Positions 24,677-31,597 of a DNA stretch of 57,801 bases are shown piece after piece. Origin of the DNA: a virus. The DNA lies in IMG/VR virus record IMGVR_UViG_3300028146_000012, positions 1 to 57,801 of that record; one strand, written 5' to 3'. A program made the position numbers and the translations under genes. A model generated the notes under the pieces. It saw nothing but the letters and a program-made list of their open reading frames with translations. It made no database searches and was not told the DNA's origin. Each line of letters begins with the position of its first letter. Positions within the stretch are counted from its first letter, which is position 1.

Positions 24677-25394
24677 AAAAATTTGTAGACGTTAAACTGA
24701 GCAAAATCGGTGGAGCCTAAAGCCTTGACAGCTAAGGTAATACCGAGGTAAGATAGTAGGTAAAGAACACTATCCACCGTAACGCGTAGAATGAGAAACT
24801 AATGAACTGCATAGTATGCGAGAAAAAACTGAGAAAAGATAATACTATAGGCACTTGTCGTGCTCATAGAGGTTTATCGCCAGTACGTCGCGCATATGAG
24901 AAATCTTGGCAACAAGATCACTCCGAACAGTATGTAGAAGCTAAAAAGCAATGGGGTAAAAGGAATCCTAAGTATTTTGTAGATTATCGAAATAAAGACA
25001 TTTCTAAGAAAATAGCGCATAATTTGCGCGTTAGAATTAGACATGCCATTAATCGCGGATCTGCAATTAAAAACTTAGGTTGTACTGTACCTGAGCTTTT
25101 GGCGCATTTAGAAGCTAAGTTTGCTAAAGGAATGACTTGGCAAAACTATGGTAAATGGCACGTTGACCACATACTGCCATTATCTAGTTTTGATTTGACA
25201 AATCCTGAGCAGCTTAAGCGGGCTTGCCATTATAGCAATTTACAGCCGCTATGGGGCGCGGATAATATCCGTAAACATGCGAAATTAGACTATCATTCCA
25301 AGAGTGCTTAGCACACAAATGTGTGATGATGTACGCTGAGCTTACAGGAAACTGTAAGAAGTAGAGGATAAAAAGCCTTTACGATAACAGACTG
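24677..25394 (+). mobile_element. Group I intron 1 in the capsid gene
   Basis: 718 bases. P1: exon GTCTAT (24671-24676) with GTAGAC (24685-24690), U.G at the splice site. P10: TTT (24682-24684) with the exon 2 start AAA. The terminal G is 25394. Core-like blocks flank the HNH ORF: a GCGTAGA stretch before it and GGATAAAAAGCCT plus ACGATAACAGA after it, both also present in intron 2. Removal joins LVY to KENPFLAL in frame, as expected of the capsid protein. The class is inferred; a full fold was not computed. Confidence 0.85.
24802..25311 (+). CDS. HNH homing endonuclease in intron 1
   Basis: 169 residues. An N-terminal CIVCEKK pair and CRAH suggest a zinc site. The catalytic part is WHVDHILPLSSFD with a following NLQPLWGADNIRK, the H-N-H pattern of group I intron endonucleases. 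It lies in a peripheral loop of the intron and would cut intronless capsid genes to spread the intron. The start ATG has only a weak ribosome site, as is common for intron ORFs that are kept at low expression. It is of a different HNH subfamily from the one in intron 2. Confidence 0.88.
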   Translation: MNCIVCEKKLRKDNTIGTCRAHRGLSPVRRAYEKSWQQDHSEQYVEAKKQWGKRNPKYFVDYRNKDISKKIAHNLRVRIRHAINRGSAIKNLGCTVPELLAHLEAKFAKGMTWQNYGKWHVDHILPLSSFDLTNPEQLKRACHYSNLQPLWGADNIRKHAKLDYHSKSA

Positions 25395-25454
25395 AAAGAA
25401 AATCCCTTCCTAGCTCTTGTTCCCAAAGACGAAAGCCCTGATGGCTTCGCGGGT
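25395..25454 (+). CDS. Major capsid protein, exon 2a (20 codons)
   Basis: Reads KENPFLALVPKDE then SPDGFAG, the conserved N-terminal region of this capsid family. It follows the terminal G of intron 1 at 25394. The next codon after GGT (25452-25454) is an in-frame TAA. The family sequence resumes 33 bases later in the same frame as KYIPVPLEYG. The exon end CGCGGGT forms a seven-pair P1-type helix with downstream GCCCGCG. Confidence 0.82.
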
Positions 25455-25487
25455 TAAAATACTTGCCCGCGTCTAGAGGCGCAATTG
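25455..25487 (+). other. 33-base core-less group I intron-like element
   Basis: The element begins with an in-frame TAA and interrupts the conserved capsid sequence between FAG and KYIPV. P1: exon CGCGGGT (25448-25454) with GCCCGCG (25465-25471), ending in the U.G pair that marks group I 5' splice sites. P10: ATACTT (25459-25464) with AAGTAT at the next exon start (25488-25493). The last base is G (25487). Its 3' part TCTAGAGGC resembles the 3' arm of the terminal hairpin of intron 2 (TCTAGACTC). Everything needed to define the splice sites is present; the catalytic core (P3-P9) is not. A real internal deletion, trans-acting splicing, ribosome bypass and an assembly loss all remain open. Confidence 0.75.
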
Positions 25488-25517
25488 AAGTATATTCCAG
25501 TGCCTCTGGAATACGGT
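25488..25517 (+). CDS. Major capsid protein, exon 2b (10 codons)
   Basis: Encodes KYIPVPLEYG, in the same frame as exon 2a but separated by the 33-base element with a stop codon. It ends at GGT; AATACGGT (25510-25517) pairs over eight bases with GCCGTATT (25525-25532), the P1 of intron 2. At 30 bases it is one of the shortest exons one would find in a phage gene. Confidence 0.8.
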
Positions 25518-26182
25518 GAAGGTTGCCGTATTTAAATCGACCAAAAACGGTGAATGCTGAAATGCAAATACCGTGCTAAGCTGAAAAACTAAAGAATTTC
25601 AGCCAGTGTAGAGCGTAGACCTTGACAACTGCCAAAAACAAGGGCAGAATAAAATAGGTCCAAGAGTGGTTGACAATCAAAAGGATTGAAAATGTACGCC
25701 GAACTTGAGCAAAAAGTTTGTAAGCAGTGCGGAAAACCTAAGCCCTTAAGTGAGTTTAGATTTCGCACAAGGAAAGGACGTAGCAAAGGCACATATGAAA
25801 GTTATTGTAAGAAATGTGAATACGATAACAATAAAATATGGGCCGCTGCTAATAAAGAGAAACGCAAAGATTCAGAATTTGAGAGAAATCTTAAGCGCAA
25901 GTTTAATATGACTCGAAAAGACTATGACGCGATTCTTTTAGCGCAAGGAAATAAATGTGCTATATGTCCGAAGCCTAGATCACTAAGCGGTAAAGCATTG
26001 GCAGTAGATCATTGTCATACTACGTTAGCGATACGAGGACTCCTTTGTAATGAATGTAATACAGCTATTGGTCTTTTCACTGAGAGCATAGAAATATTAC
26101 AATCTGCAATTGCTTATCTCACTAAGTTCAAGAAGTTAGGATAAAAAGCCTAACGATAACAGAGTCTATCTAGACTCACTTG
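25518..26182 (+). mobile_element. Group I intron 2 in the capsid gene
   Basis: 665 bases. P1: AATACGGT with GCCGTATT (eight pairs, U.G at the splice site). P10: GGTT (25521-25524) with exon 3 start AACC (26183-26186). The terminal G is 26182, preceded by a hairpin GAGTCT/AGACTC (26162-26177). Core-like blocks GCGTAGA and GGATAAAAAGCCT plus ACGATAACAGA match intron 1. Removal joins LEYG to NPMGRS in frame. The HNH gene's stop lies inside the 3' core, as in T4 introns. Confidence 0.88.
25692..26144 (+). CDS. Endonuclease VII-like HNH homing endonuclease in intron 2
   Basis: 150 residues from the ATG at 25692 (AAGGA nine bases upstream). N-terminal zinc ribbon (CKQCGK and CKKC), then a basic linker, then CAICPKP, the catalytic VDHCHTT and IRGLLCNEC. 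The catalytic half is of the same type as the free-standing genes at 37255 and 7949, so these probably share an origin. It would promote homing of intron 2. Confidence 0.88.
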   Translation: MYAELEQKVCKQCGKPKPLSEFRFRTRKGRSKGTYESYCKKCEYDNNKIWAAANKEKRKDSEFERNLKRKFNMTRKDYDAILLAQGNKCAICPKPRSLSGKALAVDHCHTTLAIRGLLCNECNTAIGLFTESIEILQSAIAYLTKFKKLG

Positions 26183-27298
26183 AACCCCATGGGTCGTTCG
26201 CATACATTCTCGAATGCGCAAAACCAACAGACAGCGACTAGTCTCGTATCGTACTTCGTGTACGTAATCCAAGACTACCAGCTTGTCACTATCACTAACC
26301 TCCTAATGGAACAGACTAAGACAAATGCAGGCGCATTCGTTGATGCTGCAAAACTCCAAATGGATGGTGGTTTTAGAAACATTACGAACAACATCGCATT
26401 TGAATTGTTCAACGATGGTACGGCAACTCGTGGTGCCTCGACTTCGGCTTCTACGCAGTCTGGCACAACCGTAGGCGGCACAGTATTGCCTCTTACGAAT
26501 GCACAGAACATCGTACAGTTCGAAGTAGGCCAGCTCCTAGTCGCTTCTAGCACTCCCGGCGGCGCTCCGTCTACAGATACAGTCCTAGTGACTGCAGTAG
26601 ACCGCGCTAACGGTATCGTAACAGGCACAGCTTCGGCTGGTAGCTTGAGCGGTAACTGGGCTATCGGCACAGGCAGTGCATACTTGACCGTATCTGGAGA
26701 CCTTCCGGCAGCCGGCGCGTCGAATACAGGCAGTTTCTTGGCTCTTTCGGGCCTTGCAGCTTGGATTCCGACGACTACGCCGAGCACATCGGATAGTTTC
26801 TGGGGTGTAAATCGTAGTGCAGACCCGACTCGTCTTGCAGGCTTGCGTTATAACGCGACTAGCCAGACGATTGAGGAAGGTATTACGAATGCACTGGCAT
26901 TCACTAACCGTGAAGGCGGCAAACCAGACCTTTGCATCATGGACTTTGCTTCATATGCAGCGCTGGTTAACGCTCTTGGCGCGAAAGTCCAGTACGTCCA
27001 GGTAAACCACGATGAAGTAGAAGTAGCTTTCGAAGGTATTACGTTTCAATCTGCGTATGGCAGAGTTACAATCCTTGCCGACAGATCTTGTCCACCCACT
27101 ACAGCATACCTATTAACCATGGCGACTTGGAAGTTGCGCAGCCTTGGAAAGGTTCCGCATATACTCACCTACGGTATGGAAGGTTTGGAAGGCTTGAGGG
27201 TCGGCAACGCTGACGCGCTCGAGATCAGGATCGGCTACTATGGTAACCTCATTTGTTCCGCTCCCGGATTTAATTGTGTCGTGCAGCTTTCAAGCTAG
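26183..27298 (+). CDS. Major capsid protein, exon 3
   Basis: 371 codons. Starts NPMGRSHTFSNAQ, the conserved continuation of the family, and has no start codon of its own with a ribosome site (the frame could begin at a TTG in the intron). The body carries a P-domain-like start, an insertion of beta-rich sequence (about residues 60-140 of the exon) and a C-terminal A-domain-like part (LLTMATWKLRSLGK). The HK97-like fold is inferred from position and style. A terminator follows at 27328. Confidence 0.85.
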   Translation, partial: NPMGRSHTFSNAQNQQTATSLVSYFVYVIQDYQLVTITNLLMEQTKTNAGAFVDAAKLQMDGGFRNITNNIAFELFNDGTATRGASTSASTQSGTTVGGTVLPLTNAQNIVQFEVGQLLVASSTPGGAPSTDTVLVTAVDRANGIVTGTASAGSLSGNWAIGTGSAYLTVSGDLPAAGASNTGSFLALSGLAAWIPTTTPSTSDSFWGVNRSADPTRLAGLRYNATSQTIEEGITNALAFTNREGGKPDLCIMDFASYAALVNALGAKVQYVQVNHDEVEVAFEGITFQSAYGRVTILADRSCPPTTAYLLTMATWKLRSLGKVPHILTYGMEGLEGLRVGNADALEIRIGYYGNLICSAPGFNCVVQLSS

Positions 27299-27327
27299 CG
27301 ATATCATTAATATAATCTAGACAGCCT

Positions 27328-27355
27328 AAGGCCAAGGACAACCTTGGCCTTTTTT
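27328..27355 (+). terminator. Intrinsic terminator after the capsid gene
   Basis: A 10 bp stem, AAGGCCAAGG with CCTTGGCCTT, a four-base loop ACAA and a T run. It closes the head gene block and separates it from the accessory island. Confidence 0.92.
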
Positions 27356-27371
27356 ATTTAAAAGTAATACC

Positions 27372-27400
27372 TTGTAATTCTAATTAAAACGTGATACCTT
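27372..27400 (+). promoter_or_regulatory. Weak sigma70-like promoter before the VSR-like endonuclease
   Basis: TTGTAA, a 17-base spacer and TACCTT, ending six bases before the ATG at 27407. The -10 box is poor. The gene has no ribosome site, so a leaderless transcript is the likely form, as at 1869 and 9075. Confidence 0.35.
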
Positions 27401-27406
27401 TAAATC

Positions 27407-28669
27407 ATGAGAACTACATGGACTCTCCAAAAAATAACAGAAGCTGCTAGTAAATGTAAGAATAGGCGTGAACTTCAGACTAAGTTCATAGGAGCATATA
27501 AAGCTGCTGCTAGACTGGACATATTACATGAACTTTATCCTGACTATGCACAAATTCAATGGACGGATGAAATGCTTAAAGCAGAAGCATCTAAGTATAA
27601 AAGTAGAGGTGCCTTTGCAGCTAACTCATCAAGTGCTTATGTAATAGCCAGGAAACGCGGTTTACTTGACATTATATGTCCACCCAAAATAAGTAGAACA
27701 CACACTAGGGAAAGCCTTACAAAATTAGGAAAACAATATAAGACTAGAACAGAATTCGCCAGAAAAGACCCAGGTGCATATAGTTCAGCACAGCGCGCTG
27801 GTCTGTTGAATGAAGTATGTCCGCCCAACATAGGCGGTACATCACAAGGTGAAGCGGAACTATTAGAATTCCTCAGATCCTTAATATCTGATTTCATAAA
27901 AAAGAAATTTAGCAATGATTATGAGTTGGATTGCTATTCAGATAGCCTTAAGCTAGGTATTGAATATAATGGGCTATATTGGCACAGCGATGCCAATCCT
28001 AAAATGTTTCCTTCTTACCACGTTAAGAAAACAAAGTACTTCGAACAGCAGGGCATACGAGTTATTCATATATGGGAACACGAATGGACAGCACGCAAAA
28101 CCCAAGTAAAAAACTATCTTCAATCTGCCTGTAGAGTAAATACAGTTCGCTTGGGCGCTAGGAAATGTGAATTTAAAGAAATACCAGCACAGCAAGCCAG
28201 AGAATTCATACAAAATGCCCACATACAAGGCAAGCCTAATCATGTAGCCTTGGCAATCGGCTGTTTCTATAAAGAGCAACTAATAGCAGCTGCCAGTTTC
28301 GGGAGACATCACAGAGACAGCACAGCAAACTACGTTCTTAATAGATTCTGCTGTTTGCCGGGGTATACAGTATCTGGCTGTCTTGCAAAGATGTCTAAGC
28401 TTGCTGCCAATAAACTAGGGCCTTTGATATCGTGGGCAGATTACTGCAAAAGTCAGGCTGGTGGTTATATAGCGGCTGGATGGATAAAAGTCAGGACTTT
28501 AAAACCAGATTATTTCTATACAGACAAACGCGGCGGCGTGATAAGTAAGCAAGCCAGAAAGAAATCTCATGTTGATACGCCTCAAAGTATGACAGAATCA
28601 GAGCACGCTAAGCTAGATGGCTTGCATAGAATCTGGGATTGTGGCAAAATAGTACTAATATTTAAATAA
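27407..28669 (+). CDS. VSR-like (EDxHD-type) homing endonuclease
   Basis: 420 residues. N-terminal half: repeated helical DNA-binding units (SKCKNRRELQTKF, SKYKSRGAFAANS and GKQYKTRTEFARK, each followed by a SAY.IA/SAQ helix), like NUMOD or recognition helices. The nuclease core is around 170-230: LGIEYNGLYWHSD, then KYFEQQGIRVIHIWEHEW, which is the very-short-patch-repair fold used by I-Bth0305I-type homing enzymes. C-terminal part about 180 residues, unassigned. It stands directly after the capsid terminator, so it probably entered as a mobile gene near the intron-rich capsid gene. Confidence 0.82.
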   Translation: MRTTWTLQKITEAASKCKNRRELQTKFIGAYKAAARLDILHELYPDYAQIQWTDEMLKAEASKYKSRGAFAANSSSAYVIARKRGLLDIICPPKISRTHTRESLTKLGKQYKTRTEFARKDPGAYSSAQRAGLLNEVCPPNIGGTSQGEAELLEFLRSLISDFIKKKFSNDYELDCYSDSLKLGIEYNGLYWHSDANPKMFPSYHVKKTKYFEQQGIRVIHIWEHEWTARKTQVKNYLQSACRVNTVRLGARKCEFKEIPAQQAREFIQNAHIQGKPNHVALAIGCFYKEQLIAAASFGRHHRDSTANYVLNRFCCLPGYTVSGCLAKMSKLAANKLGPLISWADYCKSQAGGYIAAGWIKVRTLKPDYFYTDKRGGVISKQARKKSHVDTPQSMTESEHAKLDGLHRIWDCGKIVLIFK

Positions 28670-28686
28670 ATATAAAGGAGAATAGC

Positions 28687-28938
28687 ATGGGCTGGTGGAA
28701 AATAGATAACGTACAAAACGGCGGAATTGATTGGAATTTTAACAGCGGAAGCAATACTATAAATGCTGTGCCTGGGAAGCATTCTCCTGATCATTGGTAT
28801 AATGGAGACGGACCGGCAGATGAGATGGAGTCCTGCATAGAGCGCATAACGAAGCTGTATAAGAAAGCATGGAAGCGCAAGCCGACTAAAGAAGAACTAC
28901 AAGCAGTTTTTAATTTCGTTGTTAATTCTGAGGAGTAG
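28687..28938 (+). CDS. Hypothetical protein (WWKID type)
   Basis: 83 residues with AAGGAG before the ATG. An N-terminal Trp/Asn/Gly-rich segment (WWKIDNVQNGG then a second part ending VPG), a DGPADEMESCI motif and a C-terminal helix with KPTKEELQAVFNF. I have a general impression of similar small proteins in phages and bacteria, without known function. Confidence 0.7.
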   Translation: MGWWKIDNVQNGGIDWNFNSGSNTINAVPGKHSPDHWYNGDGPADEMESCIERITKLYKKAWKRKPTKEELQAVFNFVVNSEE

Positions 28939-28940
28939 CT

Positions 28941-29204
28941 ATGAAAAAGGCGAAAAAACTCAACTTCCACGGTGCGACCCAATGGGCATCTCTCGGTAAA
29001 TACTACGGATTTCCGGACTGTTGCATAGATGAATTCGTGAGCTTCGCGGTTACAGGATATCCTAATCGCAGTAAAAAACGTAAGTTCCATGGTACAGGCT
29101 ATGTGCCTTGTAAGCACTGCGATAAACATCTATCAGAGCAAGCATTAGCCGATATAATTAATCTTAGACGCACATGCACAGACGATTTCCCAAATAGAGA
29201 TTAG
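28941..29204 (+). CDS. Cysteine/histidine-rich small protein
   Basis: 87 residues, two bases after the previous gene, with GAGGAG upstream. A FPDCC pair, then CKHC within a KxxCKHCDKHL segment, and several His. Likely metal-binding. No family recognised. It belongs to the small-gene accessory block. Confidence 0.68.
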   Translation: MKKAKKLNFHGATQWASLGKYYGFPDCCIDEFVSFAVTGYPNRSKKRKFHGTGYVPCKHCDKHLSEQALADIINLRRTCTDDFPNRD

Positions 29205-29206
29205 CC

Positions 29207-29235
29207 TTGACTCTACCCGAACAAGTCCATAAACT
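29207..29235 (+). promoter_or_regulatory. Sigma70-like promoter for the alanine-repeat operon
   Basis: TTGACT, a 17-base spacer and TAAACT. Start of transcription would be near 29242, followed at once by a GGAGG ribosome site and the ATG at 29252. The TTG at 29207 is therefore part of the -35 box and not a start codon. Confidence 0.65.
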
Positions 29236-29251
29236 CAAGATAGGAGGATAC

Positions 29252-29602
29252 ATGCAATCACCAGATGCTTATTTAGTGGCGGAAATAAACGAATTAAAAA
29301 ACAAACTGCTGATAGCAGTCGAAGCTCTCGAATTTTATCGAGACAAACACAATTTCAGTCTTTATGACGCCGTGGACATGACTGACAATTGGATCGGTGA
29401 GTTGACTCCATGCAAGATTAGTCCAATAGGCGCAGTTGCCAAAAAAGCTTTAGATAAAATCAAATCTAATAAGACGGAAGCGCTAACTTTAGCCATAATC
29501 AATGACGCCAATAGCTGTGCAACCTGTGGACGAAAGTTTACCCCGGAAAATATAAATTGTGGCGGAGACTGCCTGGAGTGTATGCTGGAGTTTGAAACAT
29601 GA
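29252..29602 (+). CDS. Zinc-finger-like small protein
   Basis: 116 residues from the ATG at 29252, with a perfect GGAGG site. A helical N terminus (AYLVAEINELKNKLLIAVEAL) and a C-terminal Cys cluster: CATCG, then C, and CLEC, which would hold one zinc. Overlaps the alanine-repeat gene by four bases. Function unknown. Confidence 0.7.
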   Translation: MQSPDAYLVAEINELKNKLLIAVEALEFYRDKHNFSLYDAVDMTDNWIGELTPCKISPIGAVAKKALDKIKSNKTEALTLAIINDANSCATCGRKFTPENINCGGDCLECMLEFET

Positions 29603-29877
29603 ATAACGATAACTACAGATTTGCAGTCATATGGAAATCTAAAGGCGGCGTCAGCATAAAAGAATTTGTGGATAAAGCCAACGCAGCCGACAGCGCAGCC
29701 CACGCAATCAACAGCGCAGCCTACGCAGCCCACAGCGCAGCCTACGCAGCCCGCAGTGCAGCCCACGCAGCTCGTCGCGCGACCTACGACGATAAAATAA
29801 AGCAATACTATGATGTTTTATGCGAGATGCTAAAGAACTTGTCTCGACTTGAGAAAATTATTTTTAATATTCTCTAA
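29599..29877 (+). CDS. Alanine-repeat protein with LEKIIF tail (copy 1)
   Basis: 92 residues. N-terminal 25 residues form a small beta unit (YRFAVIWKSKGG). Then about 33 residues of alanine repeats (SAAYAAHSAAY type), and a C-terminal module DDKIKQYYDVLCEMLKNL followed by SRLEKIIFNIL. The last module is nearly identical in the genes at 34671 and 35618. The repeat should form an amphipathic or all-Ala helix. Member of the C-terminal tag family. Function unknown. Confidence 0.8.
   Translation: MNNDNYRFAVIWKSKGGVSIKEFVDKANAADSAAHAINSAAYAAHSAAYAARSAAHAARRATYDDKIKQYYDVLCEMLKNLSRLEKIIFNIL
29680..29775 (+). repeat. Hexamer-based GCAGCC repeat coding for alanine units
   Basis: About 96 bases built from GCAGCC separated by six-base variable codons, in frame with the protein at 29599. 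Copy number differs from the repeats at 34874 and 35821, so length change by slippage is likely, always in frame. Confidence 0.8.
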
Positions 29878-29880
29878 AGT

Positions 29881-29909
29881 TTGACTGAGATTTGCCGATA
29901 AGCTATTAT
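29881..29909 (+). promoter_or_regulatory. Sigma70-like promoter close to a start codon
   Basis: TTGACT, a 17-base spacer and TATTAT, nine bases before the ATG at 29919. The predicted transcript start leaves only about three bases of leader, upstream GAGGG falling at or before the start of the RNA. It would drive the MoxR-VWA genes. Confidence 0.6.
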
Positions 29910-29918
29910 AGAGGGAAT

Positions 29919-30140
29919 ATGAAAACTAAGAGTTTTTGGATATTCACAATAGGCATTAACGGTAATGATTATGACGGCGAAAACGGTTATATTTATTTTG
30001 ACATATACAGAATAGGGCATATAGGACTTTGGCTTGTTTCTAAAGAACGCCTGATATATTATGGGGTGCCTAGACTCACAATAGACTTTTATTTCCACAG
30101 ATTTTTGATTAACTGGTATAACAAAAGGAGAGCAAAATGA
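29919..30140 (+). CDS. Hypothetical aromatic-rich small protein
   Basis: 73 residues from the ATG at 29919. Tyr/Phe/Ile-rich with short strands and a Gly/Asp/Asn loop (GINGNDYDGENGY). No signal peptide is clear. Overlaps the MoxR-like gene by four bases, so it is the leader gene of that operon. No family recognised. Confidence 0.65.
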   Translation: MKTKSFWIFTIGINGNDYDGENGYIYFDIYRIGHIGLWLVSKERLIYYGVPRLTIDFYFHRFLINWYNKRRAK

Positions 30141-31252
30141 ATATCAAGGACTTTAAAGAGAGTTTGGATTATATGTTCAAAGCAGAACTCACGCCCTTCG
30201 TATGGGGTCATGCCGGAATTGGCAAGACCGAGAGCATTAGGCAGGTCGCTAAAGACTTTGGCTATCACTTCTTTGCGCTCTATCTCGGTACAATGTCAGA
30301 TCTTGGTGATATCCTAGGTCTGCAGGAATTCGTTAAGAATAGCGACGGAACGAAGTCTACGGCGTTTGCTATCCCGCAGTGGCTTAAGCAAGCCATCCAG
30401 TATTGTGAAGATCATCCTGAGTCAGGCGCAATCATATTCCTCGATGAATTTAATCGCGCCCGCCGAGATATTATGAATGGAATGTTCTCGCTGGCATTAG
30501 ATAAGACATTTCACACACTTAAGCTTCCAAAGAACTGCCATATAGTTGCAGCAGGTAATCCGCCTACAGATGAGTACTTCACTACAGACGTAGATGAGAC
30601 TGCACTTATGGCTCGTTTCGTACATATCAAGCTTGAGCCATCAATACAGGAATGGGTAGAATATGCCAAAAGCAGCGAAATCGATGCAAATCTAATCGGC
30701 TTTATTCAAGATCAGCCGAGTCTTCTTGAAGAAAAACGAACTGAATTCCCGCTGCCGATTAAAGTCGACCGCAGGGCGTATTCTAGATTAAACAAGCTCT
30801 TTAAACTCAATACCCCCCAGCATCTCATGGAATCGTTGATGCCCGGCATTATTGGTTTGGAGCGCACGGTAGCGTATAAGCAATACTTAAAAGAAATCGA
30901 TAAACCACTGACAGGCGAGCAAGTCCTGAAGCACGAGCGACCCGATCTCATCGAAAAATGGAGTAATCCCGATAACGTAGCAGCTAGTTTCTTGAACATT
31001 ACATGCGATAACCTTGTAGAATTGCTCACTAAACGCAACACCACTAAGTATTTATTGACATCAGCAGAAAAGAGTAACTTCATGTGGTTCCTTAATACTG
31101 TGCCAAAAGATATTAGCTACCGCGTATTCCATGCATTGGTGACCACACAGAATGCATTATTCAAGAACTTCCATACAGATGAGCTATATGCAAAGCAAAT
31201 AGCAGAACTTGCGCTGTCTGCGAAAGGTACTTTAGATAAAGAGGCTAAATAA
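30137..31252 (+). CDS. MoxR-family AAA+ ATPase
   Basis: 371 residues. Walker A GHAGIGKT (24-31), Walker B IIFLDE (99-104), sensor 1 in IVAAGNPP and a following LMARFVHIKL arginine-finger-like segment. MoxR AAA+ proteins form hexamers that remodel or activate partners, usually with a VWA-domain protein encoded next to them; such a gene follows at 31588. In bacteria these pairs assemble enzymes or act in stress and membrane processes. AAGGAG precedes the ATG. Uncommon in small phages. Confidence 0.88.
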   Translation: MNIKDFKESLDYMFKAELTPFVWGHAGIGKTESIRQVAKDFGYHFFALYLGTMSDLGDILGLQEFVKNSDGTKSTAFAIPQWLKQAIQYCEDHPESGAIIFLDEFNRARRDIMNGMFSLALDKTFHTLKLPKNCHIVAAGNPPTDEYFTTDVDETALMARFVHIKLEPSIQEWVEYAKSSEIDANLIGFIQDQPSLLEEKRTEFPLPIKVDRRAYSRLNKLFKLNTPQHLMESLMPGIIGLERTVAYKQYLKEIDKPLTGEQVLKHERPDLIEKWSNPDNVAASFLNITCDNLVELLTKRNTTKYLLTSAEKSNFMWFLNTVPKDISYRVFHALVTTQNALFKNFHTDELYAKQIAELALSAKGTLDKEAK

Positions 31253-31479
31253 ATGAAAGTCGGAAGTATATTGTATAACACAAGAACTAATAAATACTAC
31301 ATCGTTTCGCATATATATATAAGCGAAAACCCCAACACTACTTTAAAGTTATAGAATTAAGTAGTAACGAACCTAGCGATCCATGGAAGGAGCGAGAGGT
31401 GGGCGCGTGTGTGGGCAACGTGTGGGAAAAAACAGGAGAAGCTACTCTTCTAGAAAGGATAATATATGGAATTGATTGA
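31253..31479 (+). pseudogene. Tag-family gene with a frame break (possible -1 programmed frameshift)
   Basis: From the ATG at 31253 (AAAGAGG upstream) the frame reads MKVGSILYNTRTNKYY to ISENP and stops at 31354. The -1 frame continues from the same point as QHYFKVIELSSN and ends in TLLERIIYGID, the tail of the C-terminal tag family. The shift falls at the heptamer A AAC CCC (31327-31333), a canonical slippery form XXXYYYZ. The joined product (about 75 residues) matches the family's usual layout and is close to the protein at 36153. Either a working frameshift site, a recent mutation or a base-count error in a C run. Confidence 0.65.
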
Positions 31480-31597
31480 TATTATATACACTATAAGACA
31501 TTGGTTTGCACCTTATTATCTCGCAAGCAAGAATACTGAGGGCTGGTCAAAAGAATATAAGAGATTCGTTGCAGAAAAGAGGCGGAAATGGAACTAA
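31466..31597 (+). CDS. Small hydrophobic/basic peptide
   Basis: 43 residues whose ATG lies in the tag codons of the previous gene. Hydrophobic start (LIDIIYTIRHWF), then a basic C terminus (VAEKRRKWN). Overlaps the VWA gene by 10 bases and carries its ribosome site. Function unknown; may be only a coupling peptide. Confidence 0.45.
   Translation: MELIDIIYTIRHWFAPYYLASKNTEGWSKEYKRFVAEKRRKWN

Noticed and set aside
25455-25457. Plain read-through of the TAA in the capsid gene
   Set aside because: It would add eleven non-family residues in the most conserved part of the protein, and TAA is used as a normal stop by many genes here. The P1/P10 pairing gives a better explanation.
29207-29251. TTG at 29207 as start of the zinc-finger-like gene
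   Set aside because: It is the -35 box of a good promoter, and the ATG at 29252 has a perfect GGAGG site.
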